Assembly (NCBI RefSeq): GCF_004366075.1
Contig: NZ_SODU01000003.1
Span: 992,001 to 1,056,000, forward strand
Direction: 5' to 3'
Length of the DNA: 64,000 nt
DNA from: Kribbella pratensis
Lineage (GTDB): Bacteria; Actinomycetota; Actinomycetes; Propionibacteriales; Kribbellaceae
Part shown: positions 1-7,112 of the stretch, piece by piece
Position numbering within the stretch: the first letter of the stretch is position 1
Layout of the letters: every line of letters starts with the position of its first letter
Notes under the pieces: model-generated
What the model was told of the DNA's origin: nothing
Databases searched by the model: none
What the model saw: the letters and a program-made list of their open reading frames with translations, nothing else
Position numbers and translations under genes: made by a program

Positions 1-591
1 GTGGGCCTCGTCGACCAGCAGTACGGCGTTGTGCGCGCGGGCGACCGCGGCCAGTTCGAGCAGTGGCGCCTCGTCGCTGAGCACACTGAACACCGACTCC
101 GTCATCACCACCGCGTGCGGCTCGTTGCGCTCGGCAAGCATCTTCTCGACGGCCTCGACGTCGTTGTGCGGAACGATCTCGACCCGGGACCGCGCTAGGC
201 GGCAGGCGTCCACCAGCGACGCGTGCACGTGTTCGTCGGAGACCAGCAAGGTTCCCGGTCCGCCGAGTGCGGTGACGACGCCGAGGTTGGCGAGGTATCC
301 GGACGAGAACACCAGCGCGGACTCTTGCCCGGCGTACGCCGCCAGAGCGGATTCGAGTTCCTCGTGAAGTTCCGTCGTACCGGTGACGAGGCGGGACGCG
401 GTCGAGCCTGTTCCCCAGATGCGTACGGCGTCGGCCGCGGCCGTCACCACCCGCGGATCGCGAGCGAGGCCGAGGTAGTCGTTGCCCGCGAGGTCGATCA
501 GGTCACCGTCCGCGGCCCGCGCCCTGAGCCGCCGGGTCAGACCGCGGGCCTCCAGCGCGGCAGCCTTCGGGGCGAGCCAGTCCTCCAACAT
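1..591 (-). CDS. bioF: 8-amino-7-oxononanoate synthase BioF (5' part only)
   Basis: PLP enzyme that joins a pimeloyl thioester with L-alanine in biotin synthesis. Only the first 197 codons are present; the gene runs off the left edge in frame. Translating the minus strand gives an MLEDWLAP start, a GTGSTASRLVTG segment, SSGYLANLGVV and a DEAH at the window edge. All of these fit the alpha-oxoamine synthase family. The ATG shares one base with the bioA stop (TGATG), so the two genes are probably translationally coupled. KBL or other alpha-oxoamine synthases share these motifs, but the bioA neighbour decides for BioF. Confidence 0.9.
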   Translation of the reverse strand, partial: MLEDWLAPKAAALEARGLTRRLRARAADGDLIDLAGNDYLGLARDPRVVTAAADAVRIWGTGSTASRLVTGTTELHEELESALAAYAGQESALVFSSGYLANLGVVTALGGPGTLLVSDEHVHASLVDACRLARSRVEIVPHNDVEAVEKMLAERNEPHAVVMTESVFSVLSDEAPLLELAAVARAHNAVLLVDEAH

Positions 592-1904
592 CAGCCGGCC
601 TCCTCGACCGCGCCTGTGATTGCCGCGCCGATGGTGGCGATGTCGGCGTCGGTGCAGACGTACGGCGGCATTGTGTAGACGAGATCGCGGAACGGCCGGA
701 CCCAGACCCCGCGACGCAACGCGGCCTCGGTCAGCCGCGGCAGGTCCACCGGCCCACCGAGCTGTACGACGCCGACCGCGCCGAGCACCCGTACGTCCTT
801 CACCGCAGGCAACTCGGCCGCTGGAGCGAGCCCCGCCGAAAGCCCCGCGGAAATCGCAGCCACCCGCGAAGCCCAATCCTGTGAGAGCAGCAGATCGATC
901 GACGCGAGCGCGACCGAACACGCGAGCGGGTTCGCCATGAACGTGGGCCCGTGCATCAACGCACCACCCGGCCCGTTGGACACCGTGTGCGCGACGTCCG
1001 ACGTACACAGCATCGCGGCCAGCGTCAGGTAGCCGCCGGTCAGCGCCTTGCCGACGCACAGGATGTCGGGGTCGACGCCCGCGTGCTCGGACGCGAACAA
1101 CGTGCCGGTGCGGCCGAACCCGGTGGCGATCTCGTCGAAGATCAGCAGGAAGCCGTGCCGGTCGGCGAGCTCGCGGAGAACGCGCAGGCAGGCAGGGCTG
1201 TACGGGTACATCCCACCGGCTCCCTGCAGGACCGGCTCGACGATGATGCCCGCGATCTCACCCGCATGTCGCTCGGCCAGTGCCGCCAGCTCGCCGGCCC
1301 AGGCCTGCAGCTCGGGATCGGTGTCCGGCCGGTCGAAGCCGGCCGGCGGTTGCGGTCCGAACACCTGCTCCTTGAGCGCGCCGGTGAACAGCGAATGCAT
1401 CCCGTTGACCGGGTCGCACACGCTCATCGGCGCGAACGTGTCGCCGTGGTACCCGCCGCGGACGGTCAGCATCCGCGTACGCCCATGGTTGCCGCGCGCA
1501 ACCTGGTACTGCAGCGCGAGCTTGATCGCCACCTCGACCGAGACCGATCCGGAGTCGCAGAAGAACACGTGCCGCAACGGCTCCGGCGTGATCTCCACGA
1601 GCCGCTCGCCCAGCCGGACCGCCGGCTCGTGGGTCAGCCCACCGAACATCACGTGACTGAACTCGTCCACCTGGCGCTTCAACGCGGCGTCCAGCACCGG
1701 GTTCCGGTAGCCGTGGATCATGCACCACCAGGACGCCATCGCGTCGATCGCCTCGACCGTCCCGCCCGTACCGTCGTCAAGCTGCAGCCGTACGCCGTCC
1801 GCGCTCCGGACCAGCCGCACCGGCGAGGGCTCGGCCAGCGACGAGTACGGATGCCATAGCAACTCCGCGTCCCGCTGTAGCCACCCATTGACCGACTGTG
1901 ACAC
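591..1904 (-). CDS. bioA: Adenosylmethionine-8-amino-7-oxononanoate aminotransferase BioA
   Basis: Class III PLP aminotransferase that makes 7,8-diaminononanoate from the BioF product, with SAM as amino donor. 437 aa, normal for BioA. Visible: WHPYSS near the N-terminus (residues 17-22), GGYHGDTF (150-157), the DEIATGFGR cofactor motif with Asp257, and the Schiff-base lysine in CVGKALTGG (Lys286). The GTG start has a GGAGGAG ribosome site a few bases upstream. First gene of a bioA-bioF operon. bioB lies 3.7 kb away behind unrelated genes, so the biotin genes are split here. Confidence 0.95.
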   Translation of the reverse strand: MSQSVNGWLQRDAELLWHPYSSLAEPSPVRLVRSADGVRLQLDDGTGGTVEAIDAMASWWCMIHGYRNPVLDAALKRQVDEFSHVMFGGLTHEPAVRLGERLVEITPEPLRHVFFCDSGSVSVEVAIKLALQYQVARGNHGRTRMLTVRGGYHGDTFAPMSVCDPVNGMHSLFTGALKEQVFGPQPPAGFDRPDTDPELQAWAGELAALAERHAGEIAGIIVEPVLQGAGGMYPYSPACLRVLRELADRHGFLLIFDEIATGFGRTGTLFASEHAGVDPDILCVGKALTGGYLTLAAMLCTSDVAHTVSNGPGGALMHGPTFMANPLACSVALASIDLLLSQDWASRVAAISAGLSAGLAPAAELPAVKDVRVLGAVGVVQLGGPVDLPRLTEAALRRGVWVRPFRDLVYTMPPYVCTDADIATIGAAITGAVEEAG

Positions 1905-1991
1905 CGCGCTCCTCCATCCTGAGGATCCCCAACGGTAATCGCTGCTTGCCGCGAAGGACGGCGCGGGTGGTCAGGATGTGGGCGACATCTC

Positions 1992-2933
1992 CTACTGCTG
2001 GGTGCCGGCAGTTGCGATGTGCAACGTCACCGCGTCGGGATGCAATCGCGGGCGAGCCAGCGCAGTGACCGTCTTCCCGCCCTCGACCGACTCGTCCCGG
2101 ATCCACTGCACCGGCGCCGCCAGCCCGATCCGGGCGACCTGCGAAGTGGTGTCCAGGAAGTACCGCGACTCCACCACGGTCCACGGGCGGTCCCGCTCGT
2201 ACATGATCGCCTCGGCGGTCCGGACCGGTCGCTGCCACTCACCGGCGGCAGCCCGCTGATTGCCGTAGAGCAGTTGGCCGTCCGGACGCAGTACGGCGAT
2301 CCGGTCGGCCCACTCGCCGCCGTCGATCAGCTCGGCGGCCCGCAGTACACCTGCGTAGCCGGCATCGTGGACGCTCTGCGGGGCGAGCCGGCCGAAGCCG
2401 TAGGCCTCCAGTGCGCGTAGATGCCGCTCGAGCACGCCGAGGCGACTGAAAGCCTCGGGAACCGCAAGGATCGCGACCTCGACCTGGTAGCCGGCCGCCT
2501 TGAATCTCCGGGCCGAGTCCGCGAAGGCGTCGGGGTCGAGGAGCTCGGTCTCGACGATCCCGTCGTACCGCTGCTCGATCACGTGCGCCTCTGCCATCGC
2601 GTACCAGCGCCGGCCGTCGGCCTCGACGCCGGGGCTCGGTGTCGGAGGTACGTCGCTGATCGGCTGGTAGAAGCGTGGATGGTACGGCTCGTAGGCGGCC
2701 GGGTTGAGGACGACGGGGCGGCCGCGGTGGCGCAGGATCGCGGCCACCAGCGCGGTGATCGTGGCCTTGCCGTCGCCCGGCTGGCCCCCGACGAACACCA
2801 CGACCGGATGCTCCTGCGGCCTCCCGGCGAGCTGGTCAGGCACGATCCGCTCGCGGAAGATCTGTGCGCTCTCCCCCGCATCCAGCGGTTCCCGATCAGC
2901 CCCCGCCGGCCCGATCCCCCACGGACTCGTCAC
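1992..2933 (-). CDS. Zeta-toxin-family P-loop kinase-like protein, altered active site
   Basis: 313 aa. Residues about 44-200 follow the zeta toxin/PezT layout: a P-loop (GGQPGDGKA), a YEPYHPRF segment, an IVETELLDP segment holding the conserved Glu, and the later SVHDAGYAG segment. Zeta toxins phosphorylate UDP-N-acetylglucosamine. Two usual features are missing: the Ser/Thr after the P-loop lysine is Ala, and the segment that normally carries the catalytic Asp before the HP pair reads NPAAYEPYHP. The 3' third (from about residue 200) is not recognised. It starts at GTG two bases after the acidic ORF, so the two are one operon. Activity as a toxin is doubtful. Confidence 0.7.
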   Translation of the reverse strand: MTSPWGIGPAGADREPLDAGESAQIFRERIVPDQLAGRPQEHPVVVFVGGQPGDGKATITALVAAILRHRGRPVVLNPAAYEPYHPRFYQPISDVPPTPSPGVEADGRRWYAMAEAHVIEQRYDGIVETELLDPDAFADSARRFKAAGYQVEVAILAVPEAFSRLGVLERHLRALEAYGFGRLAPQSVHDAGYAGVLRAAELIDGGEWADRIAVLRPDGQLLYGNQRAAAGEWQRPVRTAEAIMYERDRPWTVVESRYFLDTTSQVARIGLAAPVQWIRDESVEGGKTVTALARPRLHPDAVTLHIATAGTQQ

Positions 2934-2935
2934 GA

Positions 2936-3322
2936 CTACTCCAGCGTCCCGTCGTCTTCGTCGTCTTCTTCGTCGTCCTCGTCGAGGTCGTCGTCCGCAC
3001 CGGCCTCGTCGTCTTCGTCCTCATCGTCGTCTTCGTCATCGATGATGAGGAGGTCGTCGGCTTCTTTGCGGATCCGCTTGATCGCGCGACTGTCCAGTGG
3101 CGTGAGCTCCTGACCGCGCGCGGCCCAGGCCTCCTGCTCGGTCCGCCGGCTCGCGGCGGCATCAGGCTCGGCAGCAGCTTCCTCGGCCTCGATCGGCCGG
3201 GCGTAGAACCCGATCGCCTGCCGCACACCCTCCTGCGCGATCTCGTACGCCATCGCTTCCGTTCGCGACCAGCTCGCCTTACCGAGCTTGGTCAACACGT
3301 CCACGGCGGGGAGATCAACCAC
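2936..3322 (-). CDS. Small protein with highly acidic tail, unknown function
   Basis: 128 aa from the chosen GTG (VVDLPAVDVL start). An upstream GTG at 3385 is possible but adds a sequence unlike the rest. The N-terminal 50 residues look globular (KASWSRTEAMAYEIAQEG), then comes a charged helix. The last 40 residues are almost only Asp and Glu. No family recognised. It lies directly upstream of the zeta-like kinase with a 2-base gap, the position an antitoxin would occupy, and the acidic tail could mimic nucleic acid or shield a basic partner. That role is inference. Confidence 0.6.
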   Translation of the reverse strand: MVDLPAVDVLTKLGKASWSRTEAMAYEIAQEGVRQAIGFYARPIEAEEAAAEPDAAASRRTEQEAWAARGQELTPLDSRAIKRIRKEADDLLIIDDEDDDEDEDDEAGADDDLDEDDEEDDEDDGTLE

Positions 3323-3415
3323 GCCGAAACGATAGCTGACGTGCCAGGTCACTACCCGAACGGCCCCGGCCCTGTGCGAACACACGATGAACCCCAGCCG
3401 TGGTTAGCCTTCCGA

Positions 3416-3517
3416 TGCTTCAAACCACCGGGGAACCGGCCGGCGTCGATCAGCGTCTGCTGGAGAACAAACACCGATCAGCCGCGTTTCGCGGCTCTCG
3501 TCGACAGGAGCATCAGG
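3416..3517 (+). promoter_or_regulatory. Leader copy 1 in front of a small basic ORF
   Basis: About 100 bases that match a second copy at 3665-3765. Shared blocks in order: GGGGAACC, CGTCTGCTG, an ACCGATCA-like box, the hairpin GCCGCG-TTT-CGCGGC, then CGACAGGAG as ribosome site. Both copies end at the start codon of a tiny Lys/Arg-rich ORF. Conserved spacing and the hairpin just before the ribosome site suggest a structured 5' untranslated region. Confidence 0.55.
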
Positions 3518-3655
3518 GTGCCGTACGGCAGCAAGGACTCGAAGAACGAGAAGCCCAAGGCCAAGCCGGAGAAGGGCTCGAAGGCGACGCCGCCCAGGGA
3601 CCTCCCGATCTTGACCCCGGCCCGCAAGCCGAGGGGTCAGGGCCAGGGCCGCTGA
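3518..3655 (+). CDS. Tiny basic protein behind leader copy 1
   Basis: 45 aa from GTG, preceded by GACAGGAG at good spacing. It begins MPYGSKDSKNEK and is rich in Lys, Pro and Gly with almost no hydrophobic residues, so it is probably disordered. Its N-terminus resembles the neighbour at 3766 (MPFSKKGK) and the product at 5145 (MAFGSKKA). No function recognised. Support comes from the ribosome site and the duplicated leader, not from homology. Confidence 0.5.
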   Translation: MPYGSKDSKNEKPKAKPEKGSKATPPRDLPILTPARKPRGQGQGR

Positions 3656-3664
3656 CCTGCCACA

Positions 3665-3765
3665 CCTTTGAACCCGCGGGGAACCAGCCTGCGGTTCTGA
3701 ACGTCTGCTGCAAACACAACCGATCATGCGCCGCGTCTCGCGGCTTCGACAGGAGGAACGGGACC
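3665..3765 (+). promoter_or_regulatory. Leader copy 2 in front of a small basic ORF
   Basis: Second copy of the leader at 3416. It holds the same GGGGAACC and CGTCTGCTG blocks, AACCGATCA, the hairpin GCCGCG-TCT-CGCGGC, and TTCGACAGGAGGAACGGG running into an ATG. The loop differs from copy 1 by one base while the stem is kept, consistent with selection on structure. Confidence 0.55.
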
Positions 3766-3960
3766 ATGCCCTTCAGCAAAAAAGGCAAGCCGCAGGAACA
3801 CACCAACAACCAGAGCCCGAGCAACGCGCCCCGGCACGAGAGGGGCGCGTCCCGGAAGCAGGCCGACCAGAATCGGTCCACGAACCCGAACACCCGTCGC
3901 GGACGCGAGAACGCCGCCCAGAAGAAGAACGAGAAGAAGAAGGGCAACGGCCGGGGCTAG
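3766..3960 (+). CDS. Tiny basic, disordered protein behind leader copy 2
   Basis: 64 aa, starting MPFSKKGKPQEH and ending KKNEKKKGNGRG. Composed mostly of Lys, Arg, Asn, Gln and Ser, with no predicted membrane or signal segment. A strong AGGAGG lies 10 bases before the ATG. It may bind nucleic acid through charge, but no family is recognised. A bidirectional terminator follows immediately. Confidence 0.6.
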   Translation: MPFSKKGKPQEHTNNQSPSNAPRHERGASRKQADQNRSTNPNTRRGRENAAQKKNEKKKGNGRG

Positions 3961-3983
3961 GGCAACCGACCCGACGTGCCGGC

Positions 3984-4018
3984 GGCCGGGGAAACCGTTC
4001 AATCGGTTGCCCCCGGCC
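3984..4018. terminator. Bidirectional terminator between convergent genes
   Basis: GGCCGGGG pairs with CCCCGGCC, with an inner AACCG/CGGTT stem, followed on the plus strand by CCTTTAT. An outer competing pair, GGCAACCGA/TCGGTTGCC (3961-3969 and 4003-4011), overlaps it. It lies between the plus-strand small ORF and the minus-strand isopentenyltransferase gene. Confidence 0.6.
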
Positions 4019-4021
4019 CCT

Positions 4022-5101
4022 TTATGTTCGGCGGCGGCGTGCCGCGTCGGGGCGGCTCGCTCCGGAGCGTTGGGGTTTCGGACGTCGCGGTGCGGCCTTC
4101 TGCTTCGGGTTCTTCGCCGCCGTCGGGGCCGGCGGCCGGGCCTCGAGGGCCTTCTTGACTGCGGTGAAAGCGTCGTTGGCGTTGCGGGCGGGCTTTACGC
4201 CGGTGAGTTTGGGGATGGCGGAGCGCTGGCGGCGGGTGTGGGTCTGGATGCGCTCGACGACGCGGGTGCGGACCTCGTCCAGGTCGGCGCCGGTCAGGTT
4301 CTCCACCGGTTTGCCGCGGTCCAGGGCGACGTCGAACCATTCGGTGTAGCCGTGCGTGTGGACGACCTGGTTCGGCGACTTCTGGCCGAGGCGGCGGTAC
4401 TGCGTCAGTACGTCGTACCGCTCGTCGAGTCCGAGGACCTCGTCGCGGAGCCCGAGCTCGACCTGGCGGTCGTAGGTCGCGGCGACCCGCTGGTCGATCT
4501 CGGCGGCGGAACGGTCGACGGAGAACACGACCTGCCGGGTCGCCGGGGCGACGGCCCGTTCCGGATCGTTGCCCATGGCACGCGCCAGCGCGTTCACGAT
4601 CGCGTCGTAGTTGTTCTCGTGGATCTTCGCGGCGGCCTTGGCGTCCAGCCGGCTCAGTACCGCGTAGGCGTCCTCGGCCATGCTGCGCGGGAAGTCACGC
4701 CGTACGGCGTTCCGCGCCTCCGCGACCGCGTCCACCTCCCAGCCCTCCAGCAGCGAACGCACGTACACGCTGGTGCCGCCGACCACGACCGGGACGCCAC
4801 CCGCCTTCCAGCACTCGTCCATGTGCTGCCGCGCCTGCGCGACGAACGTCTCCAACTCGAGTTTCCGCACCGGCTCGGTGACGTCGATCATCGTGTGCGG
4901 GATCCCGCGCATCTCCTCCGGCGTGGTCTTGCTGGTGCCGATGTCCATGTACCGGTACACCTGCCGCGAGTCTGCCGACACGACCATCGGCGGCAGCCCG
5001 AGCTCGTCCCGGATCCGCAGGCACAGATCGACCGACACCGCGGTCTTACCCGCCGACGTCGGGCCGTACAGAGCGACCAGGAGCCGGGGCACGTTGGACA
5101 T
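4022..5101 (-). CDS. tRNA dimethylallyltransferase (MiaA/IPT) family protein
   Basis: 359 aa. Isopentenyltransferases move a dimethylallyl group to the N6 of adenine, usually A37 of tRNA. The P-loop GPTSAGKTA (residues 13-21), SADSRQVYRYMDIGTSK with the conserved Asp, and GGTSVYVRSLLEG are all present. The middle is divergent (THGYTEWFDVALDRGKP where MiaA usually has a GYKE-like helix). The C-terminal 50 residues are a very basic Lys/Arg/Pro tail. Actinobacterial miaA normally lies with miaB and dapF, so this may be a paralogue with another RNA or nucleotide substrate. I leave the symbol blank. Confidence 0.75.
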   Translation of the reverse strand: MSNVPRLLVALYGPTSAGKTAVSVDLCLRIRDELGLPPMVVSADSRQVYRYMDIGTSKTTPEEMRGIPHTMIDVTEPVRKLELETFVAQARQHMDECWKAGGVPVVVGGTSVYVRSLLEGWEVDAVAEARNAVRRDFPRSMAEDAYAVLSRLDAKAAAKIHENNYDAIVNALARAMGNDPERAVAPATRQVVFSVDRSAAEIDQRVAATYDRQVELGLRDEVLGLDERYDVLTQYRRLGQKSPNQVVHTHGYTEWFDVALDRGKPVENLTGADLDEVRTRVVERIQTHTRRQRSAIPKLTGVKPARNANDAFTAVKKALEARPPAPTAAKNPKQKAAPRRPKPQRSGASRPDAARRRRT

Positions 5102-5144
5102 ACCCCCAACCCTAGCCGGACCGGGCCCGACGCCGGCGCAGTCC

Positions 5145-5348
5145 TCAAACGCCGTGCTCGTTCGGCGCCCTCGGGGTCCGGCCCGCGAAGTTGCCGATCA
5201 CCTTGCCCCGGGTGTCGCGAACCTTCCCGTCCTCACCGAGACGGCCGGCAACGGCCTCCTTGGCGGCCTTCCTCGCCTGGCGCCCCGTCAGCTTGCCGCC
5301 ATTCGCCACCGCATCGCTGCGTGCCGCCTTCTTGCTTCCGAAAGCCAT
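5145..5348 (-). CDS. Small basic protein of unknown function
   Basis: 67 aa. The ATG is chosen because GGGAGG stands about 12 bases upstream. It begins MAFGSKKAARSDAV, then has a Lys/Arg/Gly-rich centre and ends near TPRAPNEHGV. It shares the M-x-[YF]-(G)-S-K start and basic composition with the two tiny ORFs at 3518 and 3766. Its upstream region shows only weak likeness to their leader. Separate from bsaP by 72 bases. Confidence 0.55.
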   Translation of the reverse strand: MAFGSKKAARSDAVANGGKLTGRQARKAAKEAVAGRLGEDGKVRDTRGKVIGNFAGRTPRAPNEHGV

Positions 5349-5420
5349 CGCGCTCACTTCCCTCCCGCGTCGAATGATGGAACGACGGTAGGACCACGCA
5401 GGGGCAAACGACCGTTCCAA

Positions 5421-5603
5421 TCAGCTTGCGGTCAGGTTCCCGTGGACGGAGCATCGGGCCGACCAGCCCATGGGGTGGACCTGGACGATCATGCGGCGGC
5501 GGCAGCTCGCGCAGTACCTCGGCGGCTCGAGTTCGAGCGCGCGCCGGCAATCCTCGTGACTGCCGTCGGTCAGCTCGCGCCCGCATCTCCCGCAGTAGCT
5601 CAT
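5421..5603 (-). CDS. bsaP: Biotin synthase auxiliary protein BsaP
   Basis: 60 aa. It contains CGRCG, EDC and CASC cysteine pairs and a C-terminal CSVHGN, a small metal-binding pattern. The ATG overlaps the bioB stop (ATGA), so both are made from one message. BsaP-type proteins next to bioB in actinobacteria support biotin synthase activity, probably by helping with Fe-S cluster supply or repair. The assignment rests on size, cysteine pattern and position. Confidence 0.8.
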   Translation of the reverse strand: MSYCGRCGRELTDGSHEDCRRALELEPPRYCASCRRRMIVQVHPMGWSARCSVHGNLTAS

Positions 5604-6595
5604 AGCGTCTTCTGGAGTTCCTTCACCGGCATCTTCAGCTCGGCGAGCAGGTCGAGGTCGGCGGTCGCCGGGCGGCCCAGGGTGGTCAGGTAGTTGCCGA
5701 CGATCACCGCGTTGATGCCGCCGAGCAGACCTTCGCGGGTGCCGAGGTCGCCGAGGGTCAGCTCGCGACCGCCGGCGTACCGCAGGACCGTCCGCGGCAT
5801 CGCGAGCCGGAACGCGGCGATGGTCCGCAGCGCGTCCTTGCCGTCCATGATCTCGAGGTCGCCGAACGGCGTACCCGGTCGCGGGTTGAGGAAGTTCAGC
5901 GGAACCTCGTGCGGGTCGAGCTCGGCGAGCTGCGCGGCGAGCTCCGCGCGCTGCTCGAGCGACTCGCCCATCCCGACCAGACCGCCGCAGCACAGCTCCA
6001 TGCCGGACTCGCGCACCATCAGGCAGGTCTCCCAGCGCTCCTCGAAGGAGTGCGTGGTGACGACGTCGCCGAAGTAGGACCGGGCCGACTCGAGGTTGTG
6101 GTTGTAGCGGTGCACGCCCCACGACTTCAGCTCGTCGACCTGGTCCTGCGTCAGCATGCCGAGTGAGCAGGCGATGTTGATGTCGACCTCGGCGTTGATC
6201 GCCTCGATGCCGGCCTTCACCTGCGACATCAGCCGCTCGTCCGGCCCGCGGACCGCGGCGACGATGCAGAACTCGGTGGCGCCGGTCTTCGCGGTCTCCT
6301 TGGCGGCCTCGACGAGCTCGGGGATGTTCAGCCAGACCGCGCGCACCGGCGAGGTGAACTGGCCGGACTGGGAGCAGAAGTGGCAGTCCTCGGGGCAGCC
6401 GCCCGTCTTCAGCGAGATGATCCCCTCGACCTCGACCTCCTCGCCGCACCACTTCACCCGGACGTCGTGCGCGAGCGCGAGCAGTTCCGGCAGCCGGTCG
6501 TCGGGCAGGGTGAGGACCTCGACCAATTGCTCCTGGCTCAGCCCCGTGCCCTGCTCCAGAACCTGCTCACGTGCCACGTCCAGGATCTTGCTCAT
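5600..6595 (-). CDS. bioB: Biotin synthase BioB
   Basis: Radical SAM enzyme that inserts sulfur into dethiobiotin. 331 aa. The CxxxCxxC cluster motif is at Cys67, Cys71 and Cys74 ([10 protein letters not shown]). Further family segments are [20 protein letters not shown] and [14 protein letters not shown] with GGAG upstream. Followed with a 4-base overlap by bsaP. No convincing biotin-regulator operator was seen upstream. Confidence 0.96.
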   Translation of the reverse strand: MSKILDVAREQVLEQGTGLSQEQLVEVLTLPDDRLPELLALAHDVRVKWCGEEVEVEGIISLKTGGCPEDCHFCSQSGQFTSPVRAVWLNIPELVEAAKETAKTGATEFCIVAAVRGPDERLMSQVKAGIEAINAEVDINIACSLGMLTQDQVDELKSWGVHRYNHNLESARSYFGDVVTTHSFEERWETCLMVRESGMELCCGGLVGMGESLEQRAELAAQLAELDPHEVPLNFLNPRPGTPFGDLEIMDGKDALRTIAAFRLAMPRTVLRYAGGRELTLGDLGTREGLLGGINAVIVGNYLTTLGRPATADLDLLAELKMPVKELQKTL

Positions 6596-6769
6596 GGTTC
6601 TCCTGCCTCATCTCGACGGTCGGCCTCACAGTAGGTCAGACAGGTACGGCGGGGCTGCGGCGGGCGTCACGTGGAACACCTGCGGCCGAAGTGCCTCACC
6701 GCCACTCTCCGCACTCCCCGGAAAAAGTTTCTGGGTTTTTCTGCGGAACCTCGTAACCCCCTGTAGATG

Positions 6770-7088
6770 GGCTCGTTGATGTGTGCAGAGGCGGTTACCG
6801 CAAGGAAGACCGCCACCCGGTTACCAGGAGCTACAAATGCTGATCATTACGATCAGCACGCAGAGTGGTCACAAGCCCTGAAGCGCCTGGAAATCGGATG
6901 TAAGGTAGTAACCAAGAGCTCGGGTCGCCAGCCATGGTTGGCGATCCGATCCCAAAGCGCCGGGCGCCTCACCCCGGCTTGAGTGGGTCCCTCGGGAAAC
7001 GATTTGGGCGGAAACGTTCCCGAGGGACCTGCTCCCTTTTCCGGACCTTTGCACAAAGCCTCAGCAACTTACTGCTGAGGCTTTTTCA
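6770..7088 (+). ncRNA. Candidate structured non-coding RNA (about 310 nt)
   Basis: The 517-base gap between bioB and the GMC oxidoreductase holds no credible gene and is lower in GC than its flanks. On the plus strand it shows several stems: TGCTGATC/GATCAGCA (6838-6858), ATCGGAT/ATCCGAT (6893-6950) enclosing a 20-base near-palindrome (6925-6944), a perfect 13-bp stem (6986-6998 with 7017-7029), then a classical terminator. An AT-rich tract and a TAGATG -10-like box lie at 6721-6769. Size and layout resemble 6S-like or Ms1-type RNAs, but I recognise no consensus. It could also be a long 3' structure of a minus-strand gene. Confidence 0.4.
7055..7086 (+). terminator. Rho-independent terminator
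   Basis: AAAGCCTCAGCA pairs perfectly with TGCTGAGGCTTT around a 6-base loop, ending in five Ts on the plus strand. The T run favours plus-strand transcription, although the hairpin could also serve the minus-strand oxidoreductase ending at 7113. Confidence 0.85.
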
Positions 7089-7112
7089 TTTGCGCAATTC
7101 TTCGCTGTTCCG

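Noticed and set aside
6767-6982. A 71-aa plus-strand ORF in the RNA candidate
   Set aside because: No ribosome site, odd composition, and it overlaps stems; not supported as a gene.
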